In this document: piece by piece, positions 47,097 through 57,531 of the stretch
Layout of the letters: each line of letters opens with the position of its first letter
Position numbering within the stretch: position 1 is the stretch's first letter
Assembly: GCF_003651185.1 (NCBI RefSeq)
Contig: NZ_RCDC01000005.1
Coordinates: forward strand, 186,001-250,000
Direction: 5' to 3'
DNA length: 64,000 nt
Source: Stenotrophomonas rhizophila
GTDB lineage: Bacteria > Pseudomonadota > Gammaproteobacteria > Xanthomonadales > Xanthomonadaceae
Notes under the pieces: model-generated
What the model saw: the letters and a program-made list of their open reading frames with translations, nothing else
Told to the model about the DNA's origin: nothing
Databases searched by the model: none
Program-made: the position numbers and the translations under genes

Positions 47097-49505
47097 ATGC
47101 GGCGAGTGCTACACACCGGCGGCATGGGGGCACACGCGTCTCTTCCCATTTTCGGCAAGGCGTGTGTGGTCGCTTTGCTGGCCGGCATCTGCGCGATCGT
47201 CTTCTCGCCCCGGCTGCTGCCGCTGGGGTGGGGCGTCGCCGCCGCAGTTGCCGGCATCCTGCTCTGGATCCTGCCCTCCCGCCTCCGCCTGCTCGGTGCT
47301 GCTCTTTCCGGTCTCGGCTGGGCCGCCATGCACGCTCACGCCGGGCTGGCGCAGCAGCTGCCCCCCGGTGGGCCGCCGGTGGACCATGCGCTGCACGGCC
47401 GCGTGATCAGTCTCCCCGACCACGGTCCCGGGGGCACCCGCTTCCGGTTCCGGGTCGATGATGATCCGGCGATGCCACGCGAACTCCGCGGCCGGGACCT
47501 CGCCCTGGGCTGGTATGACGGATTCCGTGGTGCAGCCGATGATCGCCGGCGCACGCTCCGAGCCGGCGAACGCTGGTCGGTCACGGTCCGTGTCCGGGCG
47601 CCACGCGGGCGGGTAAACCCGGGCGGGTTCGACGCCGAGGGTTTTGCGTTGCGGCAACGGGTGGCTGGCAGCGGGTACGTGCGGGAACCTGCCCAGGCGC
47701 ATCCGCTGGGTGAGCCAACCGGATTGCCCGCGTGGCGCGAGCGGATGGCCAGTGCGATCGCCAGGGCGGTCCAGGGCGATGGCCGTCGTTTCGTCCAGGC
47801 GCTGGCACTGGGCGATACCCGCGGCCTGAGCCAGGCCGACTGGGATGACCTGCGCGCGCTGGGGGTGACCCACCTGGTGGCGATCTCCGGCTTCCATGTC
47901 GGCGTGGTGGCTGGTGTCGCTGCACTGTTGGCAGGCGGGCTCTGGCGGTGCCTGCCGATGCTCGGCCTGTACGTACCACGCCCGATGGGCGCTGCGGCGG
48001 CGGCCGTCGCAGGCGCGGCGCTGTACGCCGCAGCGGCCGGTTTCGCGCTGCCCACGGTGCGTACCGTGCTGATGATCGCGGTGGTGGCAGCGGCGCGCTG
48101 CAGCCGGCGGTGGGCAACCGTGGCGCAGTCGCTCTCCCTGGCGGCGCTGGCGATGCTGCTGGTCGATCCGCTCGCCGTCCTTGCGCCCGGCTTCTGGCTG
48201 AGCTTTGCCGGTGTTCTGTGGCTGATCTGGTGCCTGCCCGGGCGCGAGGAGAGCTGGCTTCGGGGGTTCCTGGGCGCGCAGGGCGTGGCGAGCGTGGCGC
48301 TGCTGCCGTTGACCGTGGCGCTGTTCGGGCAGGCCTCGCGTGCGGGGCCGCTGGTGAATCTGGTGGCGATTCCCTGGTGGACGATGGTGGTGGTGCCGCT
48401 GGCCCTGCTGGGCACCGCGCTGGAGGCGCTGATCGACGGGGCGGGGCGCTGGCCGTGGCAGCTGGCGGCGTGGTGCTTCGAGGCGAGCTGGTGGCTGTTC
48501 GGGTATGCCGCGCGCAGCGAGCTGTCGCTGTGGTGGCTGCCGCAATCCAACCGCTGGGCGCTGATCTCGGCCGTGTTCGGCGTGTTCTGGCTGCTGCTGC
48601 CGCGTGGCAGTGGTGGCCGGGTCCCCGCACTGCTGCTGTGCCTGCCGTTGCTGTGGCCGGCGCGGCATGGGCCGGCCGAGGGCGAGGTGGAACTGCTGGT
48701 GATGGACGTGGGGCAGGGCCTGGCCGTAGCAGTGCGCACGCGTCGGCACACGCTGCTGTACGACACCGGGCCGGGGGCCGAGGACGGCTTCGATGCCGGT
48801 GAGCGGATCGTGGTGCCGACCCTGCGTGCGCTGGGGCAGGGGCGGCTGGATCGGATCATGATCAGCCACGACCATCGCGACCACACCGGTGGCCTGCGCG
48901 GGGTGCGTCGCAGCTTTCCCGGCGCGACGCTGCAGGCGCCGCCCGGCGCCCTGCGCGGCCGCGCATCGGCCTGCCATGCCGGGCAATCCTGGCAGTGGGA
49001 TGGCGTGACGTTCCGGGTGCTGCATCCCCCGCGTGACGAACCGCAGCCGACCAACGACAGCAGCTGCGTGCTGCGGCTGGAAACCAGCCGGGGGGCGATT
49101 CTGCTGGCCGGGGACATCGAGAAGCGCAGCGAGGCCCTGCTGGTCCAGCACGCAGGCGCGCTGCTGGCGGCCCAGGCAGTAGTGGTTCCGCACCATGGCA
49201 GTGCCAGTTCGTCCACGCCGGCCTGGGTGGCGGCCGTCGCGCCGCGGCTGGCGATCGTCTCGACCGGTCACCGCAACCGGTTTGGCCATCCGCGTGCCGA
49301 GGTGGTGGAGCGCTGGCAGGCCGTGGGCGCCGAGGTGCTCAACACCTCCGAGAGCGGCGCGGTGCGGGTCTGGCTCGGGCGTGACGGCCTGCAGGTGCGT
49401 GAACAACGGGTTTTCGAGCGGCGTTGGTGGGATGCCGCGGAGCGGAGCCGGCCGGCTGCTATCCTATCGGCGATCAAACAGGCGGCCGCTGGGCCGGAGG
49501 ATTGA
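47097..49505 (+). CDS. comEC: DNA internalisation protein ComEC/Rec2
   Basis: 802 aa. The N-terminal membrane helices and OB-like DUF4131 region (about 30-160) precede the competence domain (HLVAISGFHVGVVAGVAALL) with many helices, and the C-terminal metallo-beta-lactamase domain carries ISHDHRDHTGG and VVPHHGS. It forms the inner-membrane channel for incoming single-stranded DNA. The start is uncertain: GTG 47088, ATG 47097 or ATG 47124, none with a clear Shine-Dalgarno site. exbB follows 3 bp after the stop. Confidence 0.9.
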   Translation: MRRVLHTGGMGAHASLPIFGKACVVALLAGICAIVFSPRLLPLGWGVAAAVAGILLWILPSRLRLLGAALSGLGWAAMHAHAGLAQQLPPGGPPVDHALHGRVISLPDHGPGGTRFRFRVDDDPAMPRELRGRDLALGWYDGFRGAADDRRRTLRAGERWSVTVRVRAPRGRVNPGGFDAEGFALRQRVAGSGYVREPAQAHPLGEPTGLPAWRERMASAIARAVQGDGRRFVQALALGDTRGLSQADWDDLRALGVTHLVAISGFHVGVVAGVAALLAGGLWRCLPMLGLYVPRPMGAAAAAVAGAALYAAAAGFALPTVRTVLMIAVVAAARCSRRWATVAQSLSLAALAMLLVDPLAVLAPGFWLSFAGVLWLIWCLPGREESWLRGFLGAQGVASVALLPLTVALFGQASRAGPLVNLVAIPWWTMVVVPLALLGTALEALIDGAGRWPWQLAAWCFEASWWLFGYAARSELSLWWLPQSNRWALISAVFGVFWLLLPRGSGGRVPALLLCLPLLWPARHGPAEGEVELLVMDVGQGLAVAVRTRRHTLLYDTGPGAEDGFDAGERIVVPTLRALGQGRLDRIMISHDHRDHTGGLRGVRRSFPGATLQAPPGALRGRASACHAGQSWQWDGVTFRVLHPPRDEPQPTNDSSCVLRLETSRGAILLAGDIEKRSEALLVQHAGALLAAQAVVVPHHGSASSSTPAWVAAVAPRLAIVSTGHRNRFGHPRAEVVERWQAVGAEVLNTSESGAVRVWLGRDGLQVREQRVFERRWWDAAERSRPAAILSAIKQAAAGPED

Positions 49506-49508
49506 AAC

Positions 49509-50183
49509 GTGTGGGAACTGGTCAAGGCCGGTGGCTGGCCGATGCTGCCGCTGCTGCTGTTGGGCGTACTGGCTTTGGCAATCGTCCTGGAGCGTTTCTG
49601 GACCCTGCGGCGCAATGAAGTCCTGCCCCCCGGGCTGGGCCAGGAAGTGCGCAACTGGGCCGCGCGCGGCAAGCTCGACCCGAGTCATATCCAGTCGCTG
49701 CGCGGCAACTCGCCGCTGGGCGCGCTGCTGGCGACCGCGCTGGAAGCACGCAACCGCCCGCGCGACCAGATCCGCGAACGCATCGAAGATGCCGGCCGGC
49801 ATCTGGTTCACCGCATGGAGCGGTTCCTGAATGCCCTTGGCACGATCGCCTCGGCCGGTCCGCTGCTGGGCCTGCTCGGCACGGTGGTCGGCATGATCCA
49901 GATGTTCATGGGCATCCTCGACCACGGCGTGGGCGATGTGAACCAGCTGGCCGGCGGTATCGGCAAGGCGCTGGTCTGCACCGCCACGGGCATGATCGTG
50001 GCGATTCCGGCGCTGATGTTCCATCGCTATTTCAAAGGCCGCATCGCCGGCTACGTGATCGAGATGGAGCAGGAGGCGTCGGCGCTGCTGGATGCGCTTG
50101 ATGGTCGCCCGGGCGTGATGAACAACGGGCCGCGTGCCGCCGCTGGTTCGGCCGGCGCCGCACCGGTCACGGTCAAGGGCTGA
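49509..50183 (+). CDS. exbB: ExbB/TolQ/MotA-type proton channel subunit
   Basis: 224 aa from GTG 49509 after GGAGG. Three membrane helices are seen: MLPLLLLGVLALAIVLERF, AGPLLGLLGTVVGMIQMFM and KALVCTATGMIVAIPALMF. With ExbD it uses the proton gradient to energise an envelope partner. Location before msbA-lpxK is conserved in xanthomonads. Confidence 0.9.
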   Translation: MWELVKAGGWPMLPLLLLGVLALAIVLERFWTLRRNEVLPPGLGQEVRNWAARGKLDPSHIQSLRGNSPLGALLATALEARNRPRDQIRERIEDAGRHLVHRMERFLNALGTIASAGPLLGLLGTVVGMIQMFMGILDHGVGDVNQLAGGIGKALVCTATGMIVAIPALMFHRYFKGRIAGYVIEMEQEASALLDALDGRPGVMNNGPRAAAGSAGAAPVTVKG

Positions 50184-50186
50184 CGG

Positions 50187-50609
50187 ATGCGCATCCGCAA
50201 TGACCGGATCCAGGACGAGCCGCATATCGATCTGGTTCCCCTGATCGATGTGATCCTTGTCCTGATCATCTTCTTCGTGGTCACCACCACCTTCGATGCG
50301 CGCTCGACGTTGCAGCTGCAGTTGCCGACCGCCAGCCAGCAGGACACCACCGAGCCGCCGCGCTCGCTGAGCGTGCTGGTCAATGCCGAGGGGCGTTACT
50401 TCATCAACGACCAGGAAGTGCTGCGCACCGACGTCGAGTCGGTCAAGCAGACGATTGCCGCCGTCGCCGGCAGCGATCGGGAACAGACCGTGCTGTTGCG
50501 CGCCGACGCGCGCACGCCTTACCAGGCTGTCGTCACGGCCCAGGATGCTCTGGGCCAGCTGGGCTTCCGCCGCATCGCCATCGCTACCGCGCCGGAGGTG
50601 CGTCCATGA
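50187..50609 (+). CDS. exbD: ExbD/TolR-type biopolymer transport protein
   Basis: 140 aa. The single N-terminal helix contains the proton-carrying Asp (LVPLIDVILVLIIFFVVTT), followed by a periplasmic domain. It starts 3 bp after exbB and overlaps msbA by 4 bp. Confidence 0.92.
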   Translation: MRIRNDRIQDEPHIDLVPLIDVILVLIIFFVVTTTFDARSTLQLQLPTASQQDTTEPPRSLSVLVNAEGRYFINDQEVLRTDVESVKQTIAAVAGSDREQTVLLRADARTPYQAVVTAQDALGQLGFRRIAIATAPEVRP

Positions 50610-52354
50610 GCAAGAAACATTCCCCCGTCTGGCCGATCTACAAGCGCCTGCTCGGGTATACCGGTGCCTATTGGGTGTTCATGGTCGCCGCCGTGGTCGC
50701 GATGGTGGTCGAGGCCCTGGCCGGTTACAGCTTCACCAAGCTGATGGAGCCGCTGGTCAACCGGGGGTTCGTCAACCCGGAGCCGCGGATGGCGGTGATC
50801 CTGCCGCTGACCATCCTCGGGTTGTTCATGATGCGCAGCCTGGCCACCCTGGTCAGCGATTACGCGCTGGCCCGCACCGGGCGCAGCGTGGTGCGCGACC
50901 TGCGTGAGCAGGTGCTGGAAAAGTACCTGCATCTGCCGTCTTCGCATTTCGATGCTGAAGCCACGCCGGTGATGGTCAGCCGCCTGAACTTCGATACCGA
51001 GCAGGTCACCCAGGCCAGCGCCGATGCGCTCAAGACCCTGGTGGCCGATACGCTCACCATCATCGCCATGCTGGTGGTGATGCTGCAGATGAGCATCAAG
51101 GTCACGATGGCGATGCTGGTGGTGGTGCCACTCATCGGTGTGATCGTCTCGATCGTGGGCAAGCGCTACCGCCGGATCAGCCGTGGCATCCAGGACGGCA
51201 TGGGCGGCATGGCGCAGACCGCCGAGCAGTCCCTGGCCGCGCAGCAGGAAGTGAAGGTGCATGGCACCCAGGCGCACGAGATCTCGCGCTATTCCCGTCT
51301 GGCCAACCGCATGCTCGGCCTGAACATGAAGGTCGAAACCACGCGCGCGCTGGCCTCCAGCACGGTGCAGTTCCTGGCGGCCCTGGCGCTGGCGGTGATC
51401 GTGTGGGTGTCGACCCGCGAGGCACTGGCCGGCAAGCTCAACGCGGGCCAGTTCATGGGCCTGATGACCTCGATGATGGCGATCATTCCGTCGCTGCGTC
51501 GCCTGACCAGCGTGCAGACCTCGATCTCGCGCGGTGTGGCCGCGGCCGAGCGCCTGTTCGGGATTCTCGATATGCCCGTCGAGCGCGACGAAGGCATCCA
51601 GAGGATCGGCCGCGCACGGGGCGAGCTCGCCTTCGAGCACGTGATGCTGCGCTATCGCGAGGATACCGGCATCGCGCTGGACGACATCAGTTTCGTGGCC
51701 AAGCCGGGCACGGTGACGGCAATTGTCGGCCGTTCCGGCAGCGGCAAGACCAGCCTGATCCGGTTGGTGCCGCGCTTCTACGAACCCAGCGGTGGCCGCA
51801 TCACGCTGGATGGGGTGGCGCTGGACGATTACCCGCTGGCGGACCTGCGTCGCCAGGTAGCCATGGTTGGGCAGAAGGTCATGCTGTTCGATGACACCGT
51901 GGGCGCCAACATCGCCTACGGCATGGACGCGACCGAAGCGCAGATCCGCGCCGCGGCCGAAGCGGCCAACGCGTGGGAGTTCATCGCGCGCATGCCGCAG
52001 CAGCTGCAGACGCCGGTCGGCGAGAACGGTGCGCTGCTCTCCGGCGGCCAGCGTCAGCGCCTGGCGATCGCCCGCGCGATCCTGCGCGACGCGCCGATCC
52101 TGATCCTGGATGAAGCCACCGCCGCGCTCGACAACGAGTCCGAGCGCCTGGTGCAGGATGCGTTGCAGCGCCTGATGCCCGAGCGCACGACGCTGGTGAT
52201 CGCGCACCGTCTGTCCACCATCGAACATGCCGACCAGGTACTGGTGATGGACCATGGCCGCATCGTCGAGCGCGGCACGCACAACGAACTGCTGGCGCTG
52301 GGCGGCCTGTACGAGCACCTGCACAAGATGCAGTTCCGCGAAAGGCAGCCTTGA
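50606..52354 (+). CDS. msbA: Lipid A/phospholipid flippase ATP-binding/permease
   Basis: 582 aa half-transporter. Six N-terminal helices are followed by an ATPase with Walker A GRSGSGKT, signature [17 protein letters not shown], Walker [13 protein letters not shown] and the switch His in VIAHRLST. It flips core lipid A across the inner membrane. lpxK starts on the last base of its stop. Confidence 0.95.
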   Translation: MSKKHSPVWPIYKRLLGYTGAYWVFMVAAVVAMVVEALAGYSFTKLMEPLVNRGFVNPEPRMAVILPLTILGLFMMRSLATLVSDYALARTGRSVVRDLREQVLEKYLHLPSSHFDAEATPVMVSRLNFDTEQVTQASADALKTLVADTLTIIAMLVVMLQMSIKVTMAMLVVVPLIGVIVSIVGKRYRRISRGIQDGMGGMAQTAEQSLAAQQEVKVHGTQAHEISRYSRLANRMLGLNMKVETTRALASSTVQFLAALALAVIVWVSTREALAGKLNAGQFMGLMTSMMAIIPSLRRLTSVQTSISRGVAAAERLFGILDMPVERDEGIQRIGRARGELAFEHVMLRYREDTGIALDDISFVAKPGTVTAIVGRSGSGKTSLIRLVPRFYEPSGGRITLDGVALDDYPLADLRRQVAMVGQKVMLFDDTVGANIAYGMDATEAQIRAAAEAANAWEFIARMPQQLQTPVGENGALLSGGQRQRLAIARAILRDAPILILDEATAALDNESERLVQDALQRLMPERTTLVIAHRLSTIEHADQVLVMDHGRIVERGTHNELLALGGLYEHLHKMQFRERQP

Positions 52355-53376
52355 TGGCAGGCAAGGGCACGCACACGCCGTCGTACTGGTATGACGGCAG
52401 CGCCATTCCGTTCCTGGCACGCCTGGCGTCACCGCTGTACGGTGCGGCGGTCGCGCTGCGCCGGATGGCGTATCGGCGTCGCTGGCTGAAACGGCATTCG
52501 CTGCCGGTGCCGGTGGTGGTGGTCGGCAATGTCACCGCCGGTGGCACTGGGAAGACCCCGCTGACGATCGCGTTGGTCAACCGCCTGCGCGAAGCGGGCT
52601 GGAAGCCGGGGGTCGCCAGCCGTGGCTATGGTCGCGACGATGCGGGCACCCCGCGCTGGGTGCTGGCCAGTACCGATACCGCCGTCGGCGGCGACGAGCC
52701 GGTGCTGATCGCCTGGAAAACCGGCGTGCCGGTGCGGGTGGATGCGGACCGTGTGGCGGCCGGCAAGGCGCTGGTCGAGGCGGGCTGCGACATCATCGTC
52801 TGCGACGACGGCCTGCAGCACTACCGGCTGGCGCGCGACATCGAAATTGAAGTGGTCGACGCACAGCGCCGCTACGGCAACGGTCGGCTGATTCCCGCCG
52901 GCCCACTGCGCGAGCCGGCCAGCCGTGCGCGCGACTGCGATTTCCGCGTGGTCAACATGGGCCAGGCCAGCGACGGCACCGAAGCGCAGACCGCCTGCGG
53001 CTTCGGCGAATGGCCGATGCAGCTGCGCATCGACAGCGCACAGCCGCTGCAGGGCGGCCGCGCGCGGCGCCTCTCGCATTTCCAGGGCCAGCGCGTGCAT
53101 GCGGTGGCCGGTATCGCCAATCCGCAGCGCTTCTTTGACATGCTGCGCGCGCATCGCATCGGCGTGGTGCCGCATGCCTTCGCTGATCACCATGCCTACC
53201 AGCCGTCCGATCTGCGCTTCGGCAGCGAACTGCCGGTGCTGATGACCGAGAAGGACGCGGTCAAGTGCAAGGCCTTCGCGACCGAATGGCACTTCGCCGT
53301 GCCGCTGTCGGCCGAGTTGCCGGCGGCGTTCTGGATCAGCCTGCTGGACCGCGTCGAGAAACTCGGCAAGCGTTGA
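52354..53376 (+). CDS. lpxK: Tetraacyldisaccharide 4'-kinase
   Basis: 340 aa. It phosphorylates the lipid A disaccharide at the 4' position. The P-loop is [11 protein letters not shown], followed by VASRGYGRD and [17 protein letters not shown]. The N-terminal helix region associates with the membrane. It is coupled to msbA. Confidence 0.95.
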   Translation: MAGKGTHTPSYWYDGSAIPFLARLASPLYGAAVALRRMAYRRRWLKRHSLPVPVVVVGNVTAGGTGKTPLTIALVNRLREAGWKPGVASRGYGRDDAGTPRWVLASTDTAVGGDEPVLIAWKTGVPVRVDADRVAAGKALVEAGCDIIVCDDGLQHYRLARDIEIEVVDAQRRYGNGRLIPAGPLREPASRARDCDFRVVNMGQASDGTEAQTACGFGEWPMQLRIDSAQPLQGGRARRLSHFQGQRVHAVAGIANPQRFFDMLRAHRIGVVPHAFADHHAYQPSDLRFGSELPVLMTEKDAVKCKAFATEWHFAVPLSAELPAAFWISLLDRVEKLGKR

Positions 53377-53442
53377 CGGGCCCGGTGCCGGTTGCGGCAC
53401 ACTGACGCCCGGACTGCATTCCTTTCGTACAGGTCATCCCCC

Positions 53443-54216
53443 ATGAGCGCTTCCGTCGAGTTCGTCGTCGCCATTCCCGCCCGTTATGCCGCTTCGCGGC
53501 TGCCGGGCAAGCCGCTGCGCCTGCTCGGCGGCGAGCCGCTGGTGCTGCGCGTGGCGCAACGCGCGCTGCTCGCCGGCGCGCGCGAGGTGTGGGTCGCCAC
53601 CGACGATCAGCGCATCGCCGAGGCCCTGCAGGGCCTGGCCGAAGTGCGCGTGGCGATGACCTCCACCGAGCACGCCTCCGGCACCGATCGGCTGGCCGAG
53701 TGCGCCGCACAGGCCGGCTGGTCCGATGACACCCTGGTGGTGAACCTGCAGGGCGATGAGCCCTTCGCCCCGGCCGAAGGCATCCGCGCGGTGGCCGAAG
53801 CCCTGGTCTACAGCGGTGCGGAGATGTCCACGCTGGCTACGCCGGTGGAAGACGCTGAAACCCTGTTCGACCCGAACGTGGTCAAAGTGGTGCGCAAGCA
53901 GAATTTGGATGCCTTGTATTTCAGCCGCGCGCCGATTCCGTGGCACCGCGATGCCTTCGCGCGCTCGCGCGACACGCTGTCCGGCCCGCACTGGCTGCGC
54001 CATATCGGCATCTACGGTTACCGCGCCGGCTTCCTGCGCCAGTTCGCCGCGTTGCCGGCCGGCACCTTGGAGCAGCTGGAGTCGCTGGAGCAGCTGCGTG
54101 TGCTCGAAGCGGGGCACCGCATCAGCGTGGCGCTGACCCCGGCCGAGTTCCCGCCCGGCATCGACACCCCGGACGATCTGGCGCGTGCCGAGGCCTGGTG
54201 GGCAGCACACCCGTGA
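53443..54216 (+). CDS. kdsB: 3-deoxy-manno-octulosonate cytidylyltransferase
   Basis: 257 aa. It activates KDO as CMP-KDO for LPS inner core. Blocks are [43 protein letters not shown], and [13 protein letters not shown]. The start MSASVEF is typical; the ribosome binding site is weak. Confidence 0.95.
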   Translation: MSASVEFVVAIPARYAASRLPGKPLRLLGGEPLVLRVAQRALLAGAREVWVATDDQRIAEALQGLAEVRVAMTSTEHASGTDRLAECAAQAGWSDDTLVVNLQGDEPFAPAEGIRAVAEALVYSGAEMSTLATPVEDAETLFDPNVVKVVRKQNLDALYFSRAPIPWHRDAFARSRDTLSGPHWLRHIGIYGYRAGFLRQFAALPAGTLEQLESLEQLRVLEAGHRISVALTPAEFPPGIDTPDDLARAEAWWAAHP

Positions 54217-54262
54217 CCGTGGCACGACGGTTGCATGACGCCGAGTCCGGCATAATCGGGGC

Positions 54263-55678
54263 ATGAACGTCCAGCCCGTCCAGGATCTTCCCGAATTCGC
54301 CACCTGGCTCAACGCCAAACCGACCACCCTGGCCGAGCTGCAGGGGCGGCCGGTCGTGCTGGCCTTCGTCAATGCCGCTTCCGTGTGGTGCGCGCAGCGG
54401 CTGGCCGAGCTGGCCCAGTGGCAATCACGCAACCCGGGCAAGCTGCAGCTGCTGGTGCTGCAGGTGCCGCGTTTCGACGGCGAGCGCGATCCCGATCAAT
54501 CCCTCAAGCTGCTGCGCCGCCAGGGGCTGAACGCGCCGGCCCTGCTGGATGCGGAGTGGGATGGCTGGCGCCGCTTCGGCGTGACCGCATGGCCGACCCT
54601 GGTCCTGCTCGATGCCCAAGGGCGCGAGCGCGAGCGTCTGGTCGGTCTCGGCGGGGAACTGGAACGCTCCCTTGCTGCGCTGTGCGAAGGCAGCTCGCGG
54701 CCGTCCGATGAAGACCTGCACGGCGCCCGTGAGCTGAGCCCCGAGCCGCGCCTGCCGCTGCGCTTCCCGACCGGGTTGGCGGTGACCACCGAGCGCCTGT
54801 ACATCGCCGACACCGGTCATCACCGCGTGCTCGAGTGCAGTCATGGTGGCCGCGTGCTGCGCCAGTTCGGCATGGGCACCGCCGATTTCATGGATGGGGA
54901 CCAGGCCCAGGCGGCCTTCCACCATCCCCAGGGCCTGGCGCTGGAGCGCGAATGGCTGTACGTGGCCGACACCGGCAACCATGCCCTGCGCCGCATCCAT
55001 CTGCTCTCCGGCCAGGTCGATACGCTATGCGGCACCGGCCGCCCCGGCGAACCGATCGAAGGGCCGGTGGCCGATCCGCGCCACACCGCACTCAACCACC
55101 CGCAGGGCCTGGCCGTCGCCGACAACCAGATCCACATCGCCATGGCCGGCGACAACCGTATCTGGAGCTATTACCTTGGCCAGCGCAGCCTGCAGTGGCG
55201 CGCCGGCAGTGGGGCGATCGACGAGCGCGACGGCAGTGGCCACGTGGCCGCGTTCGCGCAGCCGTGCTCGGTCGCGGCGGTCCAGCAGGTGCTGTACGTC
55301 TGCGATGCGCTGGGCTCCTCGATCCGCGCCATGCAGTTGCGTGGTGATCTGGTGCAGACGCTGGTCGGGCAGGGGCTGTGGACCTTCGGCGAACAGGACG
55401 GCCCGCGCACCTCGGCACTGCTGCAGTACCCGCAGGCAATTGCCCTGAGTCCGGATGCGCCGCTGCTGTGGATCGCCGATGCCGGCAACGGCCGCCTGCG
55501 CACGCTGCGCCTGGGCGGTGGTGAGCTGAGTACGCTGGCGTTGCCGCGCCGCCTGCACGGCCCGGCTGGCCTGGCGCTGGGCGGTGGCGCGGTCTGGATT
55601 GCCGAGACCGATGCCCACGCCGTGCTGCGCTTCGACCCCGTCAGTGGTGTCCTGAGCGACGTGCCGATCAACGAATGA
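54263..55678 (+). CDS. Thioredoxin-like/NHL-repeat fusion protein
   Basis: 471 aa, no signal peptide. Residues 1-150 have a thioredoxin fold (PVVLAFVNAASVWCAQRL; GVTAWPTLVLLDAQG) but the second Cys of CxxC is Arg (C43-A-Q-R46). Residues 165-470 form a propeller of NHL repeats, each with a blade core like LYIADTGHHRVLE, LYVADTGNHALRRI and LWIADAGNGRLRTL. This is the layout of NHLRC2-like proteins. The stop overlaps the uvrC start (ATGA). Function unknown; a redox role is doubtful without the second Cys. Confidence 0.82.
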   Translation: MNVQPVQDLPEFATWLNAKPTTLAELQGRPVVLAFVNAASVWCAQRLAELAQWQSRNPGKLQLLVLQVPRFDGERDPDQSLKLLRRQGLNAPALLDAEWDGWRRFGVTAWPTLVLLDAQGRERERLVGLGGELERSLAALCEGSSRPSDEDLHGARELSPEPRLPLRFPTGLAVTTERLYIADTGHHRVLECSHGGRVLRQFGMGTADFMDGDQAQAAFHHPQGLALEREWLYVADTGNHALRRIHLLSGQVDTLCGTGRPGEPIEGPVADPRHTALNHPQGLAVADNQIHIAMAGDNRIWSYYLGQRSLQWRAGSGAIDERDGSGHVAAFAQPCSVAAVQQVLYVCDALGSSIRAMQLRGDLVQTLVGQGLWTFGEQDGPRTSALLQYPQAIALSPDAPLLWIADAGNGRLRTLRLGGGELSTLALPRRLHGPAGLALGGGAVWIAETDAHAVLRFDPVSGVLSDVPINE

Positions 55679-57522
55679 CTGTTTCTTCCGCCCCCGCCTT
55701 CGATGGCAAGGCATTTGCGGCCCACCTGAGCACCGCCCCCGGCGTGTACCGCATGTACGCTGCCGATGACACGCTGCTGTACGTCGGCAAGGCGCGTGCG
55801 CTGCGCAACCGCGTGGGCAGCTATTTCAACGGCACGCCCAAGACCACGCGGATCATGTCGATGCTGTCGCAGGTCGCGCGCATGGACGTGACCGTGACCC
55901 GCTCGGAGGCCGAGGCGCTGCTGCTGGAAAACCAGCTGATCAAGTCGCTCTCGCCGCGCTACAACGTCTCCCTGCGCGACGACAAGACCTATCCGCACGT
56001 GCTGCTGACCCGTGAGCAATGGCCGCGGATCGCACTGCACCGTGGCCCGCGCGCGGTGCCGGGGCGTTACTTCGGCCCGTACCCCGGCGTCACTGCCGTG
56101 CGCGAAACGCTCAACCTGATGCACAAGCTGTTCAAGCTGCGCAGCTGCGAAGACAGCGTGTTCCGCAACCGCTCGCGGCCCTGCCTTCAGTACCAGATCG
56201 GCCGCTGCAGCGCGCCCTGCGTGGAGCTGGTGGCACCGGAGGATTACGCCGAGTCGGTACGCCGCGCTTCGATGTTCCTGGAAGGCAAGAGCGACCAGCT
56301 CGCGCGCGAGCTCGGCACCCAGATGCAGACCGCCAGCGAAGCACTGGAATTCGAGCAGGCCGCGCGCCTGCGCGATCTGATCGCCTCGCTGCGCAGCATG
56401 CAGACCCGCCAATACGTGGATGGCCGCGCGGCGGATCTGGACGTGCTCGCCTGCGCCACCCAGGGCGCCAGCGCCTGCGTGCTGCTGCTGGCCTTCCGTG
56501 ATGGCCGCAACATGGGCACGCGTCCGTTCTTCCCGCGCACCAATGGCGAGGAGAGTGCCGATGAAGTGCTGGGCGCGTTCGTCTCCCAGTACTACGCCGA
56601 GCACGCCCCTCCGCGCGAGATCCTGCTCGACCGCGAAATCCCGGATGCCAGCCTGATCGAATCGGCCTTGAGTGCCTCGGCCGAACACAAGGTGCAGCTG
56701 CGCTGGAACGTGCGCGGTGAGCGCGCCGGCTACGTGGAACTGGCCGCACGCAACGCGCAGATCACCCTGGTCACCGAACTGGGCAGCCGCACCGCGCAGC
56801 ACGCACGCAGCGAAGACCTGCGGCAGATGCTCGGCCTGACCGAGCAGGTCAAGCGCGTGGAGTGTTTCGATATCAGCCACACCATGGGCGAAGCCACCGT
56901 GGCCTCGTGCGTGGTGTTCGATGCGGCCGGACCGGTGCGCAGCCAGTACCGCCGTTTCAATATCAGCGGCATCGAGCCCGGCGATGACTATGCGGCCATG
57001 CACCAGGCGATCGAGCGGCGCTTCCGCCGCGCGGTGGAAGAGGACGGCGTACTGCCGGATCTGCTGCTGATCGACGGCGGTGCCGGCCAGTTGGCCCAGG
57101 CGCAGTCCGCGCTGGCCGATCTGGGCGTGGAAGGGGTGATGCTGGTCGGCGTGGCCAAGGGCGTGGAGCGCAGGGCAGGGCATGAAGCCCTGGTCATGCC
57201 GGACGGCCGCGAACTGCGCCCGGGCGCAGCCTCACCGGCGCTGCAGTTCATCCAGCAGGTGCGTGACGAGGCCCACCGCTTCGCCATCACCGGCCACCGC
57301 GGCCGCCGCCAGAAGGCCCGGATGACCAGCAAACTCGAAGATATTCCTGGCATCGGCCCGCGCCGGCGCGCCAGCCTGCTCAAACATTTTGGCGGCCTGG
57401 TCGGCCTGAAAGCCGCCGGCGAAGCGGAAATCGCGAAAGTGGACGGCATCAATGACGCCCTCGCTGCGCGTATCTACGCTAACCTTCATGGACTGCCCAC
57501 GCCCGACGCGGCGGGCGAGTAG
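55675..57522 (+). CDS. uvrC: Excinuclease ABC subunit C
   Basis: 615 aa nuclease that cuts on both sides of damaged DNA. The N-terminal GIY-YIG domain is PGVYRMYAADDTLLYVGKA, the UVR motif is EFEQAARLRDLI, the RNase H-like half contains VECFDISHTMGE, and the C-terminal helix-hairpin-helix is IPGIGPRRRASLLKHFGG. It overlaps the NHL-fusion gene. Confidence 0.96.
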   Translation: MTVSSAPAFDGKAFAAHLSTAPGVYRMYAADDTLLYVGKARALRNRVGSYFNGTPKTTRIMSMLSQVARMDVTVTRSEAEALLLENQLIKSLSPRYNVSLRDDKTYPHVLLTREQWPRIALHRGPRAVPGRYFGPYPGVTAVRETLNLMHKLFKLRSCEDSVFRNRSRPCLQYQIGRCSAPCVELVAPEDYAESVRRASMFLEGKSDQLARELGTQMQTASEALEFEQAARLRDLIASLRSMQTRQYVDGRAADLDVLACATQGASACVLLLAFRDGRNMGTRPFFPRTNGEESADEVLGAFVSQYYAEHAPPREILLDREIPDASLIESALSASAEHKVQLRWNVRGERAGYVELAARNAQITLVTELGSRTAQHARSEDLRQMLGLTEQVKRVECFDISHTMGEATVASCVVFDAAGPVRSQYRRFNISGIEPGDDYAAMHQAIERRFRRAVEEDGVLPDLLLIDGGAGQLAQAQSALADLGVEGVMLVGVAKGVERRAGHEALVMPDGRELRPGAASPALQFIQQVRDEAHRFAITGHRGRRQKARMTSKLEDIPGIGPRRRASLLKHFGGLVGLKAAGEAEIAKVDGINDALAARIYANLHGLPTPDAAGE

Positions 57523-57531
57523 AGAGACGCA

